DNA of 64,000 nucleotides from an uncultured Oscillospiraceae bacterium. GTDB taxonomy: Bacteria > Bacillota > Clostridia > Oscillospirales > Oscillospiraceae. A program made the translations under genes and the position numbers. Numbering within the stretch: the stretch's first letter is position 1; every line of letters begins with the position of its first letter. Of this stretch, positions 19,286 through 27,290 are shown one piece after another. The DNA lies in assembly GCA_944386055.1 (NCBI GenBank), contig CALWZP010000002.1, forward strand, positions 62,001 to 126,000, written 5' to 3'. The notes under the pieces are model-generated. The model worked only from the letters and a program-made list of their open reading frames with translations, was not told where the DNA came from and searched no databases.

Positions 19286-19795
19286 TCAATCTTTTCTCGC
19301 ACCAAGGATGTGGAGAATACGCAGCTGGGCGTAGTCATATGTGTCCAGCGGACGGTAATCTGTATCCATGGAGTGAGCAGCCAGAAGAAGATTGTCCGGT
19401 GCCGGCTTCGGTCCGACAGAGACGATTACCGGCGTATGGCCGAATGAGGAGGCACCGGGAAAGCGGAGCTGGACGAAATCTCCGGGCAATGCGTTTTCCA
19501 AAGGAACCAGGACAGCCACAGGGCCCGGACTTTCCTCCTGACGGGTAAGAAACCGGAACAAAAACTCCACACCGGTCCAGGCGGGCGCCTTGCGGTTGGC
19601 ATTTTGGTAATACCAGCCGGTCTCCGGTCTCCAATTCATCACCGGCGCACCGGCGTACAGGCATTGGGAGGCGAAATTGGTGCAGTCACCGCCCAGCCGC
19701 TGATAGTCAAAATAGGCGGGATTTCTGCCATAAGCCCAGGTGTGGGCATATTCTACCGCGCTCCGGCGGTTGTAGGGGATTAGCGGGGCGGACAT
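19286..19795 (-). CDS. Amidase_6 domain protein (putative cysteine amidase)
   Basis: 169 residues covering a whole amidase_6 domain, a papain-like fold found in sporulating Firmicutes. The pattern YNRRSAVEYAHTWAYGRNP then GGDCTNFASQC holds the likely nucleophile Cys (about residue 38), and FGHTPVIVS supplies a candidate catalytic His. There is no signal peptide, so it would be cytosolic or released on lysis. Its target is unknown; the fold suggests hydrolysis of a peptide or glycopeptide bond. It is the first gene on the minus strand right of the recombinase locus. Confidence 0.8.
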   Translation of the reverse strand: MSAPLIPYNRRSAVEYAHTWAYGRNPAYFDYQRLGGDCTNFASQCLYAGAPVMNWRPETGWYYQNANRKAPAWTGVEFLFRFLTRQEESPGPVAVLVPLENALPGDFVQLRFPGASSFGHTPVIVSVGPKPAPDNLLLAAHSMDTDYRPLDTYDYAQLRILHILGARKD

Positions 19796-19822
19796 AAATC
19801 CTCCCTCCTCTCTCCCCCTATG

Positions 19823-21166
19823 CTATGCCTGGGGCGCTGTTTCGGTCACCTGGCGCTTGCTGCCCTTGTCACCGACAAAGAGGATGAACACCAGTGCGCT
19901 TATGGCCATGAGGAAGGGATAGAACAAATATGGGATGATACGCACCGAACTGATGGTGTATCCCATGGCTGCTGCTCCGCCAACAGCATAGAGCAATTGG
20001 GCGCCATAGGGCAGGATCCCCTGCATGGCGGAGGCGAAGATGTCCAGCAGGGACGCGCTGCGCCGGGGATCGATCCCAAACTCCTGGCTGATCTCCTTGG
20101 CGATGGGGCCGCTCATGACGATGGCGATGGTGTTGTTGGCGGTGGCGATGTCCACGCCCACCACCAGGGCACTGATGCCCAGCTGAGCGCCCTTCTTGGT
20201 TCGGATGCGGGAGTGGATCAGGTCGATGAGCGCGGCGATGCCGCCCGCATCCTTGACCAAAGCACCGATGAATGCGACGACCATAGAGATCACCGTGATG
20301 TCATACATGGCGGAGATGCCGTCGAAGAGGACCAGGAAGCTGTCTGTCCAGGGGAACATCCCGGTGTAGATGCCCACGCCCAGCGCCATGGCGGTTCCGA
20401 TGATGAGGATGACGAACACATTGACCCCGGCGATGGCCCCAAAGAGCACCACCAGATAGGGGATGACCTGGAGGATGTTATACTCCCCCACCTCCCCCAG
20501 GGTATCCCCGCCGGGCGTGATGAGGATGAGGATCACGAAGGTGAGCACCGCCGCAGGCAGCACGATCCAGAAATTCATGCGGAATTTGTCCTTCATCTCA
20601 CACCCCTGAGTGCGCACCGCGGCGATGGTGGTGTCCGAGATCATGGACAGATTGTCCCCGAACATGGCCCCGCTGACTACCGCCCCCAGGCACAGCGCCA
20701 GGGAGAAGCCGGTGACCTCGCTGATCCCCACGGCAAAGGAGGTCAGAGCTGCGATGGTGGCGCAGGAGGAGCCCATGGACAGAGAGATGAAGCAGGAGAT
20801 GAGGAACAGTCCGCCCACTGCCACCTTTCCCGGCAGGAATGTGAGGAAGAGGTTCACGGTGCTGTCCGCTCCTCCGGCAGCGCCGATGGCGCCGGAAAAG
20901 GCTCCGGCGGTGAGAAACACCAGGCACATGATGATGATATTGTCATCCGCGATCCCCCTTGCCATGATGGCAACCTTCTCGTTGAAGGTATGGCGGCGGT
21001 CCTGCACCACCGCCACCAGCAGGGCGATGAGGAAGACCACGATGGCCTGTACACCGTAGAAGCCATCCTCGGTCTTCATCACATACTCGAACAGGATGCC
21101 AAAGCCCAGATAGAGGATCAGAAACACTCCGATGGGCAGCAGGGCGCTCAGCCGCTTCTGTTCCAT
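19823..21166 (-). CDS. NhaC-family antiporter-like membrane transporter, T-box controlled (probable amino-acid transporter)
   Basis: 447 residues with about 11-12 hydrophobic segments and NhaC-type motifs such as SLSMGSSCATIAALTSFAVG and GAMFGDNLSMISDTTIAA. Proteins of this family annotated as Na+/H+ antiporters include predicted amino-acid transporters (MetT for methionine, YuiF for histidine). The T-box leader upstream shows that this gene responds to an uncharged tRNA, which fits amino-acid uptake far better than ion balance. The start ATG at 21166 was chosen at the first hydrophobic domain; the longer open frame to 21460 only runs through the T-box. Confidence 0.88.
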   Translation of the reverse strand: MEQKRLSALLPIGVFLILYLGFGILFEYVMKTEDGFYGVQAIVVFLIALLVAVVQDRRHTFNEKVAIMARGIADDNIIIMCLVFLTAGAFSGAIGAAGGADSTVNLFLTFLPGKVAVGGLFLISCFISLSMGSSCATIAALTSFAVGISEVTGFSLALCLGAVVSGAMFGDNLSMISDTTIAAVRTQGCEMKDKFRMNFWIVLPAAVLTFVILILITPGGDTLGEVGEYNILQVIPYLVVLFGAIAGVNVFVILIIGTAMALGVGIYTGMFPWTDSFLVLFDGISAMYDITVISMVVAFIGALVKDAGGIAALIDLIHSRIRTKKGAQLGISALVVGVDIATANNTIAIVMSGPIAKEISQEFGIDPRRSASLLDIFASAMQGILPYGAQLLYAVGGAAAMGYTISSVRIIPYLFYPFLMAISALVFILFVGDKGSKRQVTETAPQA

Positions 21167-21193
21167 TTTCTCCACTTCCCTTTTCTCTTTATG

Positions 21194-21230
21194 CAAAAAA
21201 ACGCTCTCATCCCCATAAGGACGAGAGCGT
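21194..21230 (-). terminator. Regulated terminator of the T-box
   Basis: On the minus strand ACGCTCTC pairs with GAGAGCGT across a short loop, followed by seven T. It is the alternative to the antiterminator formed with the T-box sequence. Confidence 0.9.
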
Positions 21231-21445
21231 CTGCTTTCGTGGTACCACCTTAATTTGCCGCCTGCGGCGGCCTCTTTTGCGCGGTAATGGGCGCACCCAG
21301 TGTCCCCTCGCAGCCTGACCCGCTGGAGGACACAGCTCCGGGGCCATGTTCCGCCCTCCCCTGCCGCGCCCCTTTTCAGCTGCCGGGGCTCTCTGATGCG
21401 GTGGATGAGGGCGTACTCTCCCCTTCTCTGCCAGTTTTTATATGA
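21194..21445 (-). promoter_or_regulatory. T-box riboswitch leader of the NhaC-type transporter
   Basis: Read on the minus strand. Stem I begins near 21437 with GAGAGTA, then CGCCCTC, which pairs with GAGGGCG further on. This is followed by the loop GAACATGG and then CCCC pairing with GGGG. The conserved T-box AAGGTGGTACCACG lies at 21251-21238, then a terminator. In the specifier loop the codon is ATG (Met) if it follows GAAC, or CAT (His) if it follows GAA. Uncharged tRNA would favour the antiterminator and switch on the transporter. Confidence 0.92.
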
Positions 21446-21458
21446 AAGATCAGGTAAC

Positions 21459-21488
21459 ACAGTATCATGAAGGAACGCATGTTGTCAA
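21459..21488 (-). promoter_or_regulatory. Promoter of the T-box transcript
   Basis: On the minus strand, perfect TTGACA (21488-21483), an 18-base spacer and TACTGT (21464-21459) preceded by TG, an extended -10. It starts just after the stop codon of the XRE regulator. Confidence 0.55.
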
Positions 21489-21498
21489 GAGGGACTTT

Positions 21499-22164
21499 TC
21501 ACACTCCCCGCTCAGGAGTCTTTCGTCCCTGTTTTCCCCATGGAAGACGATAGAACAGCCGCATCTGCCTCACGCTCCATGTCAGGGAGATGCAGGCGGC
21601 CAGGATGGAGAGCAGAACGCCATACAGGCCGGGGATCCACTGGAACAGATACGGCAGGACCAGCACACAGGCCGCCGCCAGCAGGTCCGAGCCCCACAGC
21701 TTCCTGACCCAGCCGTCGTCCTGCTCCTGATGCCGCCAGTACTCCCGTACCAGCAAGGCGGAAAAGAGCACCTGGAGGATCAGCAGATACAGGATGGGGG
21801 GCGCGGTGTAGTCAAGCCCCTTCTCTGTGCTGATCCTCCCCTGCTGAAATAAAATGATGGGGACCAGCCAGAAGACCCGCAGGAAGAAGCCCTTCCCCAC
21901 CTCACGCTGCCTTCGGCCCAGGTCCATCTCGGTGTGTTTGACCGCCGGCGTATCCTCCTCCCGGTCGCACTCGTCCCGGAGCAGGTAATCGGTGGATACC
22001 CCGAACAGCCGGCTCACCGCCAGCACATTTCCTGTGTCCGGGGCCACCTCTCCAAGCTCCCAGCGGGAGATGGCCTGGCGGGAGACCTGAAGCTCCTGGG
22101 CCAGAGCCTCCTGACTCATTCCCCGTTTCCGGCGCAGTTGAAAAAGCTTTTCTCCGAATGTCAT
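21499..22164 (-). CDS. XRE-family transcriptional regulator with C-terminal membrane domain
   Basis: 221 residues. Residues 1-62 form a Cro/CI helix-turn-helix (LRRKRGMSQEALAQELQVSRQAISRWELG, described in parts: MSQEALAQELQVS then RQAISRWE). After a charged linker, residues from about 92 hold about four hydrophobic segments (FWLVPIILF, ILYLLILQVLFSALLV, LLAAACVLVLPYLF, LYGVLLSILAACISLTW). It is probably a membrane-linked DNA-binding protein that couples a signal at the membrane to gene control; the target and signal are unknown. It lies upstream of the T-box transporter on the same strand but ends before that gene's own promoter. Confidence 0.8.
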   Translation of the reverse strand: MTFGEKLFQLRRKRGMSQEALAQELQVSRQAISRWELGEVAPDTGNVLAVSRLFGVSTDYLLRDECDREEDTPAVKHTEMDLGRRQREVGKGFFLRVFWLVPIILFQQGRISTEKGLDYTAPPILYLLILQVLFSALLVREYWRHQEQDDGWVRKLWGSDLLAAACVLVLPYLFQWIPGLYGVLLSILAACISLTWSVRQMRLFYRLPWGKQGRKTPERGV

Positions 22165-22272
22165 GGGTATGCGCCTCCTTTCCCCTTCACCCTAACAGAG
22201 AGGGAGAGAACGGGTCTACCACATCTGTGCGGAACCTCCGCAACCAAAAGTGGAATCTGTTCTTTTTACAAG

Positions 22273-22298
22273 AAAGGGAGCGCCGCAGCGCCCCCTTC
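22273..22298 (-). terminator. Terminator-like hairpin after fba
   Basis: AAGGGAGCGC faces GCGCCCCCTT with a four-base loop, 14 bases after the fba stop on the minus strand. There is only a short T-rich tail. Confidence 0.5.
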
Positions 22299-22311
22299 TC
22301 AGATATGACAG

Positions 22312-23280
22312 TCAGGCTTTTCCGTCGCAGCCCAGCACCTCTACCAGCTTGTGCTTCACAAGCTGTTTGATGTTCTCCCGGGCGGGCTTGAGATACTCGC
22401 GGGGGTCGAACTTGTCCGGATGCTCCGCCATGAACTGGCGGATGGTGCCCGTCATAGCCAGGCGCAGGTCGGAGTCGATGTTGATCTTGCACACCGACAT
22501 GCGGGCGGCCTGGCGCAGCTGCTCTTCGGGGATACCCACCGCGTCGGGCATCCTGCCGCCGTTCTCGTTGATCATCTTCACATACTCCTGGGGCACGCTG
22601 GAGGAGCCGTGGAGGACGATGGGGAATCCGGGCAGACGCCTGGAGACCTCCTCCAGGATGTCAAAACGCAGGGGCGGAGGGACAAGCTCCCCCTTCTCGT
22701 TGCGGGTGCATTGGGCGGCGGTGAACTTATAGGCGCCGTGGCTGGTGCCGATGGCGATGGCCAGGGAGTCGCAGCCGGTCTTGGTGACGAACTCCTCCAC
22801 CTCGTCGGGATGGGTGTAGTGGGACTCCTCGGCGGAGACCTTCACATCGTCCTCGATGCCGGCCAGAGCGCCCAGCTCCGCCTCCACCACCACGCCGTGG
22901 TCGTGGGCATACTCCACCACCTGACGGGTGATGGCGATGTTCTCCGCCAGCGGCTTGCTGGAGGCGTCGATCATCACGGAGGTGAAGCCGCCGTCGATGC
23001 AGGATTTGCAGGTCTCGAAATCGGGGCCGTGGTCCAGGTGCAGGACGATGGGGATGTTGGGGCATTCGATGACGGCGGCCTCCACCAGCTTCACCAGATA
23101 GGTGTGGTTGGCGTAGGCCCGGGCACCCTTGGACACCTGAAGGATCAGGGGGGCGTTGACCTCCCGCGCGGCCTCAGTGATGCCCTGGACGATCTCCATG
23201 TTGTTGACATTGAACGCGCCGATGGCATAGCCGCCGGCATAGGCTTTTCGGAACATCTCGGTGGAAGTGACCAGTGCCAT
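22312..23280 (-). CDS. fba: Class II fructose-1,6-bisphosphate aldolase
   Basis: 322 residues, zinc-dependent class II aldolase of glycolysis and gluconeogenesis, splitting fructose 1,6-bisphosphate into two triose phosphates. Metal-binding His residues are visible in VLHLDHGPDF, in AIGTSHGAYK and in IVLHGSSS; VEAELGALAG is the usual Glu segment. It is transcribed away from the pfp gene, so the two glycolytic enzymes share one intergenic region of about 145 bases and could be controlled together. Confidence 0.96.
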   Translation of the reverse strand: MALVTSTEMFRKAYAGGYAIGAFNVNNMEIVQGITEAAREVNAPLILQVSKGARAYANHTYLVKLVEAAVIECPNIPIVLHLDHGPDFETCKSCIDGGFTSVMIDASSKPLAENIAITRQVVEYAHDHGVVVEAELGALAGIEDDVKVSAEESHYTHPDEVEEFVTKTGCDSLAIAIGTSHGAYKFTAAQCTRNEKGELVPPPLRFDILEEVSRRLPGFPIVLHGSSSVPQEYVKMINENGGRMPDAVGIPEEQLRQAARMSVCKINIDSDLRLAMTGTIRQFMAEHPDKFDPREYLKPARENIKQLVKHKLVEVLGCDGKA

Positions 23281-23332
23281 AGAACATACAACTCCTTCCA
23301 GGCTGTTTCTTTTTCAAGATTACCATTTTCCA

Positions 23333-23361
23333 TTGAAAAATGCAAGAGGACATGGTATGCT
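23333..23361 (+). promoter_or_regulatory. Promoter of the pfp gene
   Basis: TTGAAA at 23333-23338, 17-base spacer, TATGCT at 23356-23361. On the opposite strand of the same region a weaker TTGCAT-17-TAATCT may serve fba. Confidence 0.6.
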
Positions 23362-23426
23362 GAAAGGGAAAAATCCCCATTGTTTTCCCCGGTCATTTTG
23401 CCTATCGTTTGGAAGGAGAGGTCGAT

Positions 23427-24668
23427 ATGAGTCAACTGAGAGGAAGCTGCATCATCGGACAGTCCGGCGGGCCCACCGCCGTCATCAACGCCAGTGCCCA
23501 GGGGGTCATCCAGACTGCCCTGAAGGCGGAGTGCATCACCCGGGTCCTGGGCGCGGCCCACGGCATCAAGGGAGTGCTGGAGGACAAGCTGTACGACATG
23601 GGCCAGGAGGATCCCGCCGAGCTGGACCTGCTGCAGTATACCCCCTCCTCCGCCCTGGGCTCCTGCCGGTACAAGCTGGCCGACCCCGAGGTGGACGACA
23701 CCGATTACAAGCGTATCCTGGAGATCTTTCAGAAATACGATGTCCGCTATTTCTTCTACAACGGCGGAAACGACTCCATGGACACCTGCAACAAGATCTC
23801 CAAGTATATGCAGAAGGTGGGCTACGACTGCCGGATCATGGGGGTGCCCAAGACCATCGACAATGACCTGTTCGGCACGGACCACTGCCCCGGCTATGCC
23901 TCTGCGGCCAAATATATCGCTACCTCCTGCATGGAGGTTTGGCAGGACGCCCATGTGTATGACACCGGGATGGTGACCATCATCGAGATCATGGGCCGCC
24001 ACGCCGGCTGGCTGGCCGGCGCCGCCGCGCTGGCGACCTGGGCAGGGTACGGCCCCGACCTGGTCTATCTGCCCGAGGTGGATTTCGATATGGACCGCTT
24101 CCTGGCGGATGTGAAGGACATCTACGACCGCACCGGAAAGTGCATGGTGGCGGTGTCCGAGGGCATCCACTACGCCGACGGCACCTTCGTCTCCGAGGCC
24201 AAGACCTCCGCCACCGACGGCTTCGGTCACGCCCAGCTGGGCGGTCTGGCGGTGATGCTGGCGGACATCGTGAAGCAGCGCACCGGCGCCAAGGTCCGGG
24301 GGATCGAGCTGTCTCTCCTTCAGCGCTGCGGCGCCCATCTGGCCTCTCAGACCGACATCAGCGAGGCATATCTGGCGGGCCAGACCGCTGTGGAGGCCGC
24401 GGTGGACGGCACCACAGACAAAATGGTGGCCTTTCAGTGCAGCCGGGAGGGCGGCTATATCTGCACGCCCAAGCTCATCGGCCTGACTGAAGTGGCCAAT
24501 GTGGAGAAGAAGGTCCCCCGGGAGTGGATCAACGCCGCGGGCAATGGGGTGGAGCAGCCCTTTATCGACTATGCCCTCCCCCTGATCCAGGGGGAGCCCG
24601 ACCTGCCCCGGGAGCACTCTCTGCCCCGGTTTGCAAAGCTGAAAAAGGTGCTGGCCGCACAGGGCTGA
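23427..24668 (+). CDS. pfp: 6-phosphofructokinase, probably pyrophosphate-dependent
   Basis: 413 residues. It phosphorylates fructose 6-phosphate. The phosphate-donor loop reads GGNDSMDT (about residues 113-120), with Asp where ATP-using enzymes have Gly, and the following motif is GVPKTIDND with Lys near 142. Both changes mark the pyrophosphate-dependent type by established family knowledge. The length also fits the PPi clade better than the 320-residue ATP enzyme. ATG 23427 follows GGAAGGAGAGG. It is divergent from fba and followed by a strong terminator. A decayed copy of its 3' end lies at 27163. Confidence 0.92.
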   Translation: MSQLRGSCIIGQSGGPTAVINASAQGVIQTALKAECITRVLGAAHGIKGVLEDKLYDMGQEDPAELDLLQYTPSSALGSCRYKLADPEVDDTDYKRILEIFQKYDVRYFFYNGGNDSMDTCNKISKYMQKVGYDCRIMGVPKTIDNDLFGTDHCPGYASAAKYIATSCMEVWQDAHVYDTGMVTIIEIMGRHAGWLAGAAALATWAGYGPDLVYLPEVDFDMDRFLADVKDIYDRTGKCMVAVSEGIHYADGTFVSEAKTSATDGFGHAQLGGLAVMLADIVKQRTGAKVRGIELSLLQRCGAHLASQTDISEAYLAGQTAVEAAVDGTTDKMVAFQCSREGGYICTPKLIGLTEVANVEKKVPREWINAAGNGVEQPFIDYALPLIQGEPDLPREHSLPRFAKLKKVLAAQG

Positions 24669-24705
24669 CCGCAGCGGGCCTCTCTCCGGCAAGGCTGACG
24701 ATATG

Positions 24706-24750
24706 AAAAGCTGCATGGGACGACCTGATCGGGTCCCATGCAGCTTTTTT
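24706..24750 (+). terminator. Rho-independent terminator after pfp
   Basis: AAAAGCTGCATGGGAC pairs perfectly with GTCCCATGCAGCTTTT, followed by more T. The loop is eleven bases. Confidence 0.95.
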
Positions 24751-24798
24751 ATGCCCATACGGGACGCCGTGCCCGGAGCGCCAGGGCACAAGGCGGCG

Positions 24799-26799
24799 TC
24801 AGCAGCTGTAGCAGTCCACCTCGCCCCGGCCATAGCAGCGGCTGCAGTCGTCCTCGCCGTCGCCCCAGCAGCTGGTACACTCATCCCACACCTGGCCCCG
24901 GCCGGCGCTGCCCACGCCGTCATACAGAGGACTGCCGAAATCGGTCTCCCAATGTCCGCCCGAGCCGTTGCAGTAAGAGCAGACCTCCTTGCCGCTACCC
25001 CCGCAGTCGGGACATTCGATCCTGCCGGTACCTCCGCAGATGTAGCAGTCGTCGTCGCCGGAGGAGGGGAGGCTGCCGGAGGAGCCGCCGCCGGAGGAGG
25101 GGGAACCACCGGAAACAACGCCCTGGCCCGGGATGAAATGGCCGGTCTTCGTATCGCCGCCGCTTTCGTCTTTAAACGAGGTATCTTTACACCTGCCCCC
25201 GAAGTCGTCAAAGGAGATCCCCTCGCCGTAGTAGATCTGGAGCCTGCCCACATCGATCACATCAATATGGGTGATCACGACCACCAGATCATAGGCCGAC
25301 AGGCCACCGCCAGAAGTCGCTTTCTGCACCTCGCTGCTTCCGGTGTAGTTGAAGTAAAAGTAGTCGTAGAGGGGATTGGAGGAATCCTTTGACACCAGCT
25401 CCAACGGGAAGTCCCCTCCGGCGAGATACTCCGCGTACTCCTGAAACGCATTGTGTCCGTAGTCCGTTTCAAACTCGATATACCCGCCGGTGTCAGAGGT
25501 GGCGTCAGCGTTTCGGATCAGCTTGTTTTGGAAGAAAGTATCCGGGTCCTGGATGACCGGCGCTGTACCGGGGGCGACTGTCTCCTGTCCTCCGGAGGGT
25601 TCTGTGGCGGAGGAACCCCCGCCGCTGCCCAGGCTGCTGACCCCGCAGCCATCGAACATGGAATGGGTGTATTCCACATGGGAGATGTCCCATCCGCTGG
25701 CGTTCAGCTTGGTCAGCTTCGGGCAATGAGAAAACATGGCGGATGTGCTGGTCATGCTGGAGAGATCCCAGCCGGACACATCCAGCTCGGTCAGGTTGCT
25801 GCACTCCGTGAACATGAAGCTGGTGGAGGTGACGCTGGAGGTATCGAAGGTGCTGATGTCCAGCGAGGTCAGCGCGCTGCAGCCGGTGAACATGCCGCTC
25901 ATGACCGTGACCCTTGAGGTATCGAATCCGCTGACATCCAGGGCGGAGAGGCTCTCGCAATAGCCAAACATGGCGGTCATATCTGTGACGCTGGAGGTGT
26001 CGATGCCCTCCAGGTCCAGGATCTCCAGCTTCTCGCAGCCGTAAAACATGTTGCTCATGGAGGTGGTGTTCTCCGTGTGGAGGGCGCCGGTGAAATAGAT
26101 CTCCTCCACATTCTCATAGCCCTGAAACAGGCCGGAGCAGTCCTCCGGGGCGGCCATCCCTCCGTCCGCTGCGATGAACAGGCAGTAGAAGTCCCCCTCC
26201 CCCGTTACCCCGGCCATGACGGAGCTATCCCGGGCCTGGGAGACATCCCACCGCTCCTCGGGCAGATACTCGGTCGTGTCCACGAATGTGACGACGCTGA
26301 TCTCCTTCCGGGTGATGTCAGAGCCAAAAACCGGGCTGTCCGGGGCGCCGGTATATGTATCGTCCAAGGGAGCGTCCGCCATGAGCACATTGTCTTTCCA
26401 TGCGTCGGAGGCGCTGATCACATCCACGGCGGTGCTCCCGGAGGGGATAGCGTCGGAGATGCCGCTCCCGCCGCCGGCGGTGGGCGAGCCGGGCTCCTCC
26501 CCGCCCCCGAAGGCCAGCGTGCCGATCCCCACGCACACCAGAAGCGCCACAACTGCCACCAGCGCCGCAGCCGCCGGCTTGACCTTTGGCAGGGCCGGCC
26601 CGCCCTTGGCCTTTGTCTCGCCGCCGGACAGATCCGCGCCACAGTGGCCGCAGAACCGGTCGCCGGCGGTCAGCTCCCTGCCGCACTTGGGGCAGACGGG
26701 CTTGGGCGGCGTTTCGGGGATGGCGGTGCCGCAGGATCTGCAAAATTTGTCCTCAGCGCTCAGCACTTTCCCGCAGCTTGGACAAAAGCGAGGATTCAT
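24799..26799 (-). CDS. Zinc-ribbon membrane protein with BspA-like (DUF285) repeats and a DnaJ-type Cys-rich C terminus
   Basis: 666 residues with an unusual domain order. Residues 1-60: two zinc ribbons (CPSCGKVL/CRSCG and CPKCGREL/CGHCG). Residues about 74-95: one membrane segment. Residues about 225-375: tandem BspA-like repeats of about 23 residues (MFYGCEKLEILDLEG, MFGYCESLSALDVSG, MFTGCSALTSLDIST and so on). After a Gly/Ser linker comes a globular stretch, then from about residue 590 CxxCxG repeats like the DnaJ zinc-binding centre (CYICGGTG, CPDCGGSG, CSYCNGSG, CSRCYGRG). It is probably exposed outside with the ribbons in the cytosol. The function is unknown; it may be an adhesin or sensor. 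Confidence 0.8.
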   Translation of the reverse strand: MNPRFCPSCGKVLSAEDKFCRSCGTAIPETPPKPVCPKCGRELTAGDRFCGHCGADLSGGETKAKGGPALPKVKPAAAALVAVVALLVCVGIGTLAFGGGEEPGSPTAGGGSGISDAIPSGSTAVDVISASDAWKDNVLMADAPLDDTYTGAPDSPVFGSDITRKEISVVTFVDTTEYLPEERWDVSQARDSSVMAGVTGEGDFYCLFIAADGGMAAPEDCSGLFQGYENVEEIYFTGALHTENTTSMSNMFYGCEKLEILDLEGIDTSSVTDMTAMFGYCESLSALDVSGFDTSRVTVMSGMFTGCSALTSLDISTFDTSSVTSTSFMFTECSNLTELDVSGWDLSSMTSTSAMFSHCPKLTKLNASGWDISHVEYTHSMFDGCGVSSLGSGGGSSATEPSGGQETVAPGTAPVIQDPDTFFQNKLIRNADATSDTGGYIEFETDYGHNAFQEYAEYLAGGDFPLELVSKDSSNPLYDYFYFNYTGSSEVQKATSGGGLSAYDLVVVITHIDVIDVGRLQIYYGEGISFDDFGGRCKDTSFKDESGGDTKTGHFIPGQGVVSGGSPSSGGGSSGSLPSSGDDDCYICGGTGRIECPDCGGSGKEVCSYCNGSGGHWETDFGSPLYDGVGSAGRGQVWDECTSCWGDGEDDCSRCYGRGEVDCYSC

Positions 26800-26831
26800 C
26801 GAAAACCACTTCCCTTTGTTCCTATGATTTT

Positions 26832-26859
26832 ATTATACTAAATCGGATATAAAAGGCAA
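26832..26859 (-). promoter_or_regulatory. Promoter of the BspA-repeat protein gene
   Basis: On the minus strand TTGCCT (26859-26854), 16-base spacer, perfect TATAAT (26837-26832), about 33 bases before the ATG at 26799. Confidence 0.65.
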
Positions 26860-27022
26860 CTCTTATTTGCATATTTTGAAAACCCCCGTTTCCCGCCTCA
26901 TTTTACTCTGGGTTCACAAACAGCCCCAGGCCAGGCCGGCCTCTGTCACCGAGTTGTCCTGCATGAGATCCAGCCAATGGGAAAATAGAGGGGCGAACAC
27001 TCAGGTCTGTCCCTTCTAAATC
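26860..27022. other. Intergenic stretch with no recognised gene
   Basis: Part of the 490-base gap between the BspA-repeat gene and luxC. I see no gene, RNA or repeat here; hairpins and a pfp remnant follow it. Confidence 0.5.
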
Positions 27023-27023
27023 A

Positions 27024-27061
27024 AAGCCCCAGGCTCCGGATCATCCCGGCACCTGGGGCTT
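27024..27061. terminator. Terminator-like hairpin in the pfp-remnant region
   Basis: AAGCCCCAGG pairs with CCTGGGGCTT, with CCGG and CCGG pairing inside. No intact gene ends next to it, so it may be left over from a lost gene. Confidence 0.6.
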
Positions 27062-27162
27062 CTTATGTTTATGATAAACTTTCAACTCGGCCGCTTTCTC
27101 GTTCAGCGCGTCGGCGTATTGAGCCAATACCGACTTAACTTGCCCGGTCAGGACTCCTCCAC

Positions 27163-27228
27163 CTGCTCCGGGAGCACTCCCTGCCCCGTTTCGCTAAACT
27201 GGAAAAGGTGCTAACCACCGAGATGTAA
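27163..27228 (+). pseudogene. Remnant of the 3' end of a second pfp gene
   Basis: In frame, 27163-27228 reads LLREHSLPRFAKLEKVLTTEM and stop, against PREHSLPRFAKLKKVL and stop five codons later in the intact pfp at 23427. Fifteen of the sixteen residues from REHS to KVL agree, and the DNA has many synonymous differences, so it is a diverged paralogue end rather than a recent copy. Nothing upstream resembles the rest of pfp. Confidence 0.8.
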
Positions 27229-27243
27229 AAGTTGTTCGGGACG

Positions 27244-27288
27244 AAAAAAGCCCGGAGGCCGCGGGATCATCCGCGGTCCCCGGGCTTT
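27244..27288 (-). terminator. Rho-independent terminator after luxC
   Basis: On the minus strand the stem AAAGCCCGG with CCGGGCTTT, extended by CCGCGG with CCGCGG, is followed by six T, starting two bases after the luxC stop. Confidence 0.88.
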
Positions 27289-27290
27289 CG

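Noticed and set aside
19820..21253. A 477-codon open frame on the plus strand
   Set aside because: It lies antisense to the NhaC-type gene and the T-box; its His/Asp/Gly-rich translation is typical of the reverse strand of a GC-rich membrane protein gene.
24820..25040. DnaJ-like CxxCxG repeats taken as a DnaJ gene
   Set aside because: They are the C-terminal module of the surface protein; there is no J domain in that gene.
23145..25253. A 702-codon open frame on the minus strand
   Set aside because: Antisense to pfp and crossing its terminator into the C-terminal part of the surface-protein gene in a different frame; no plausible start or motif.
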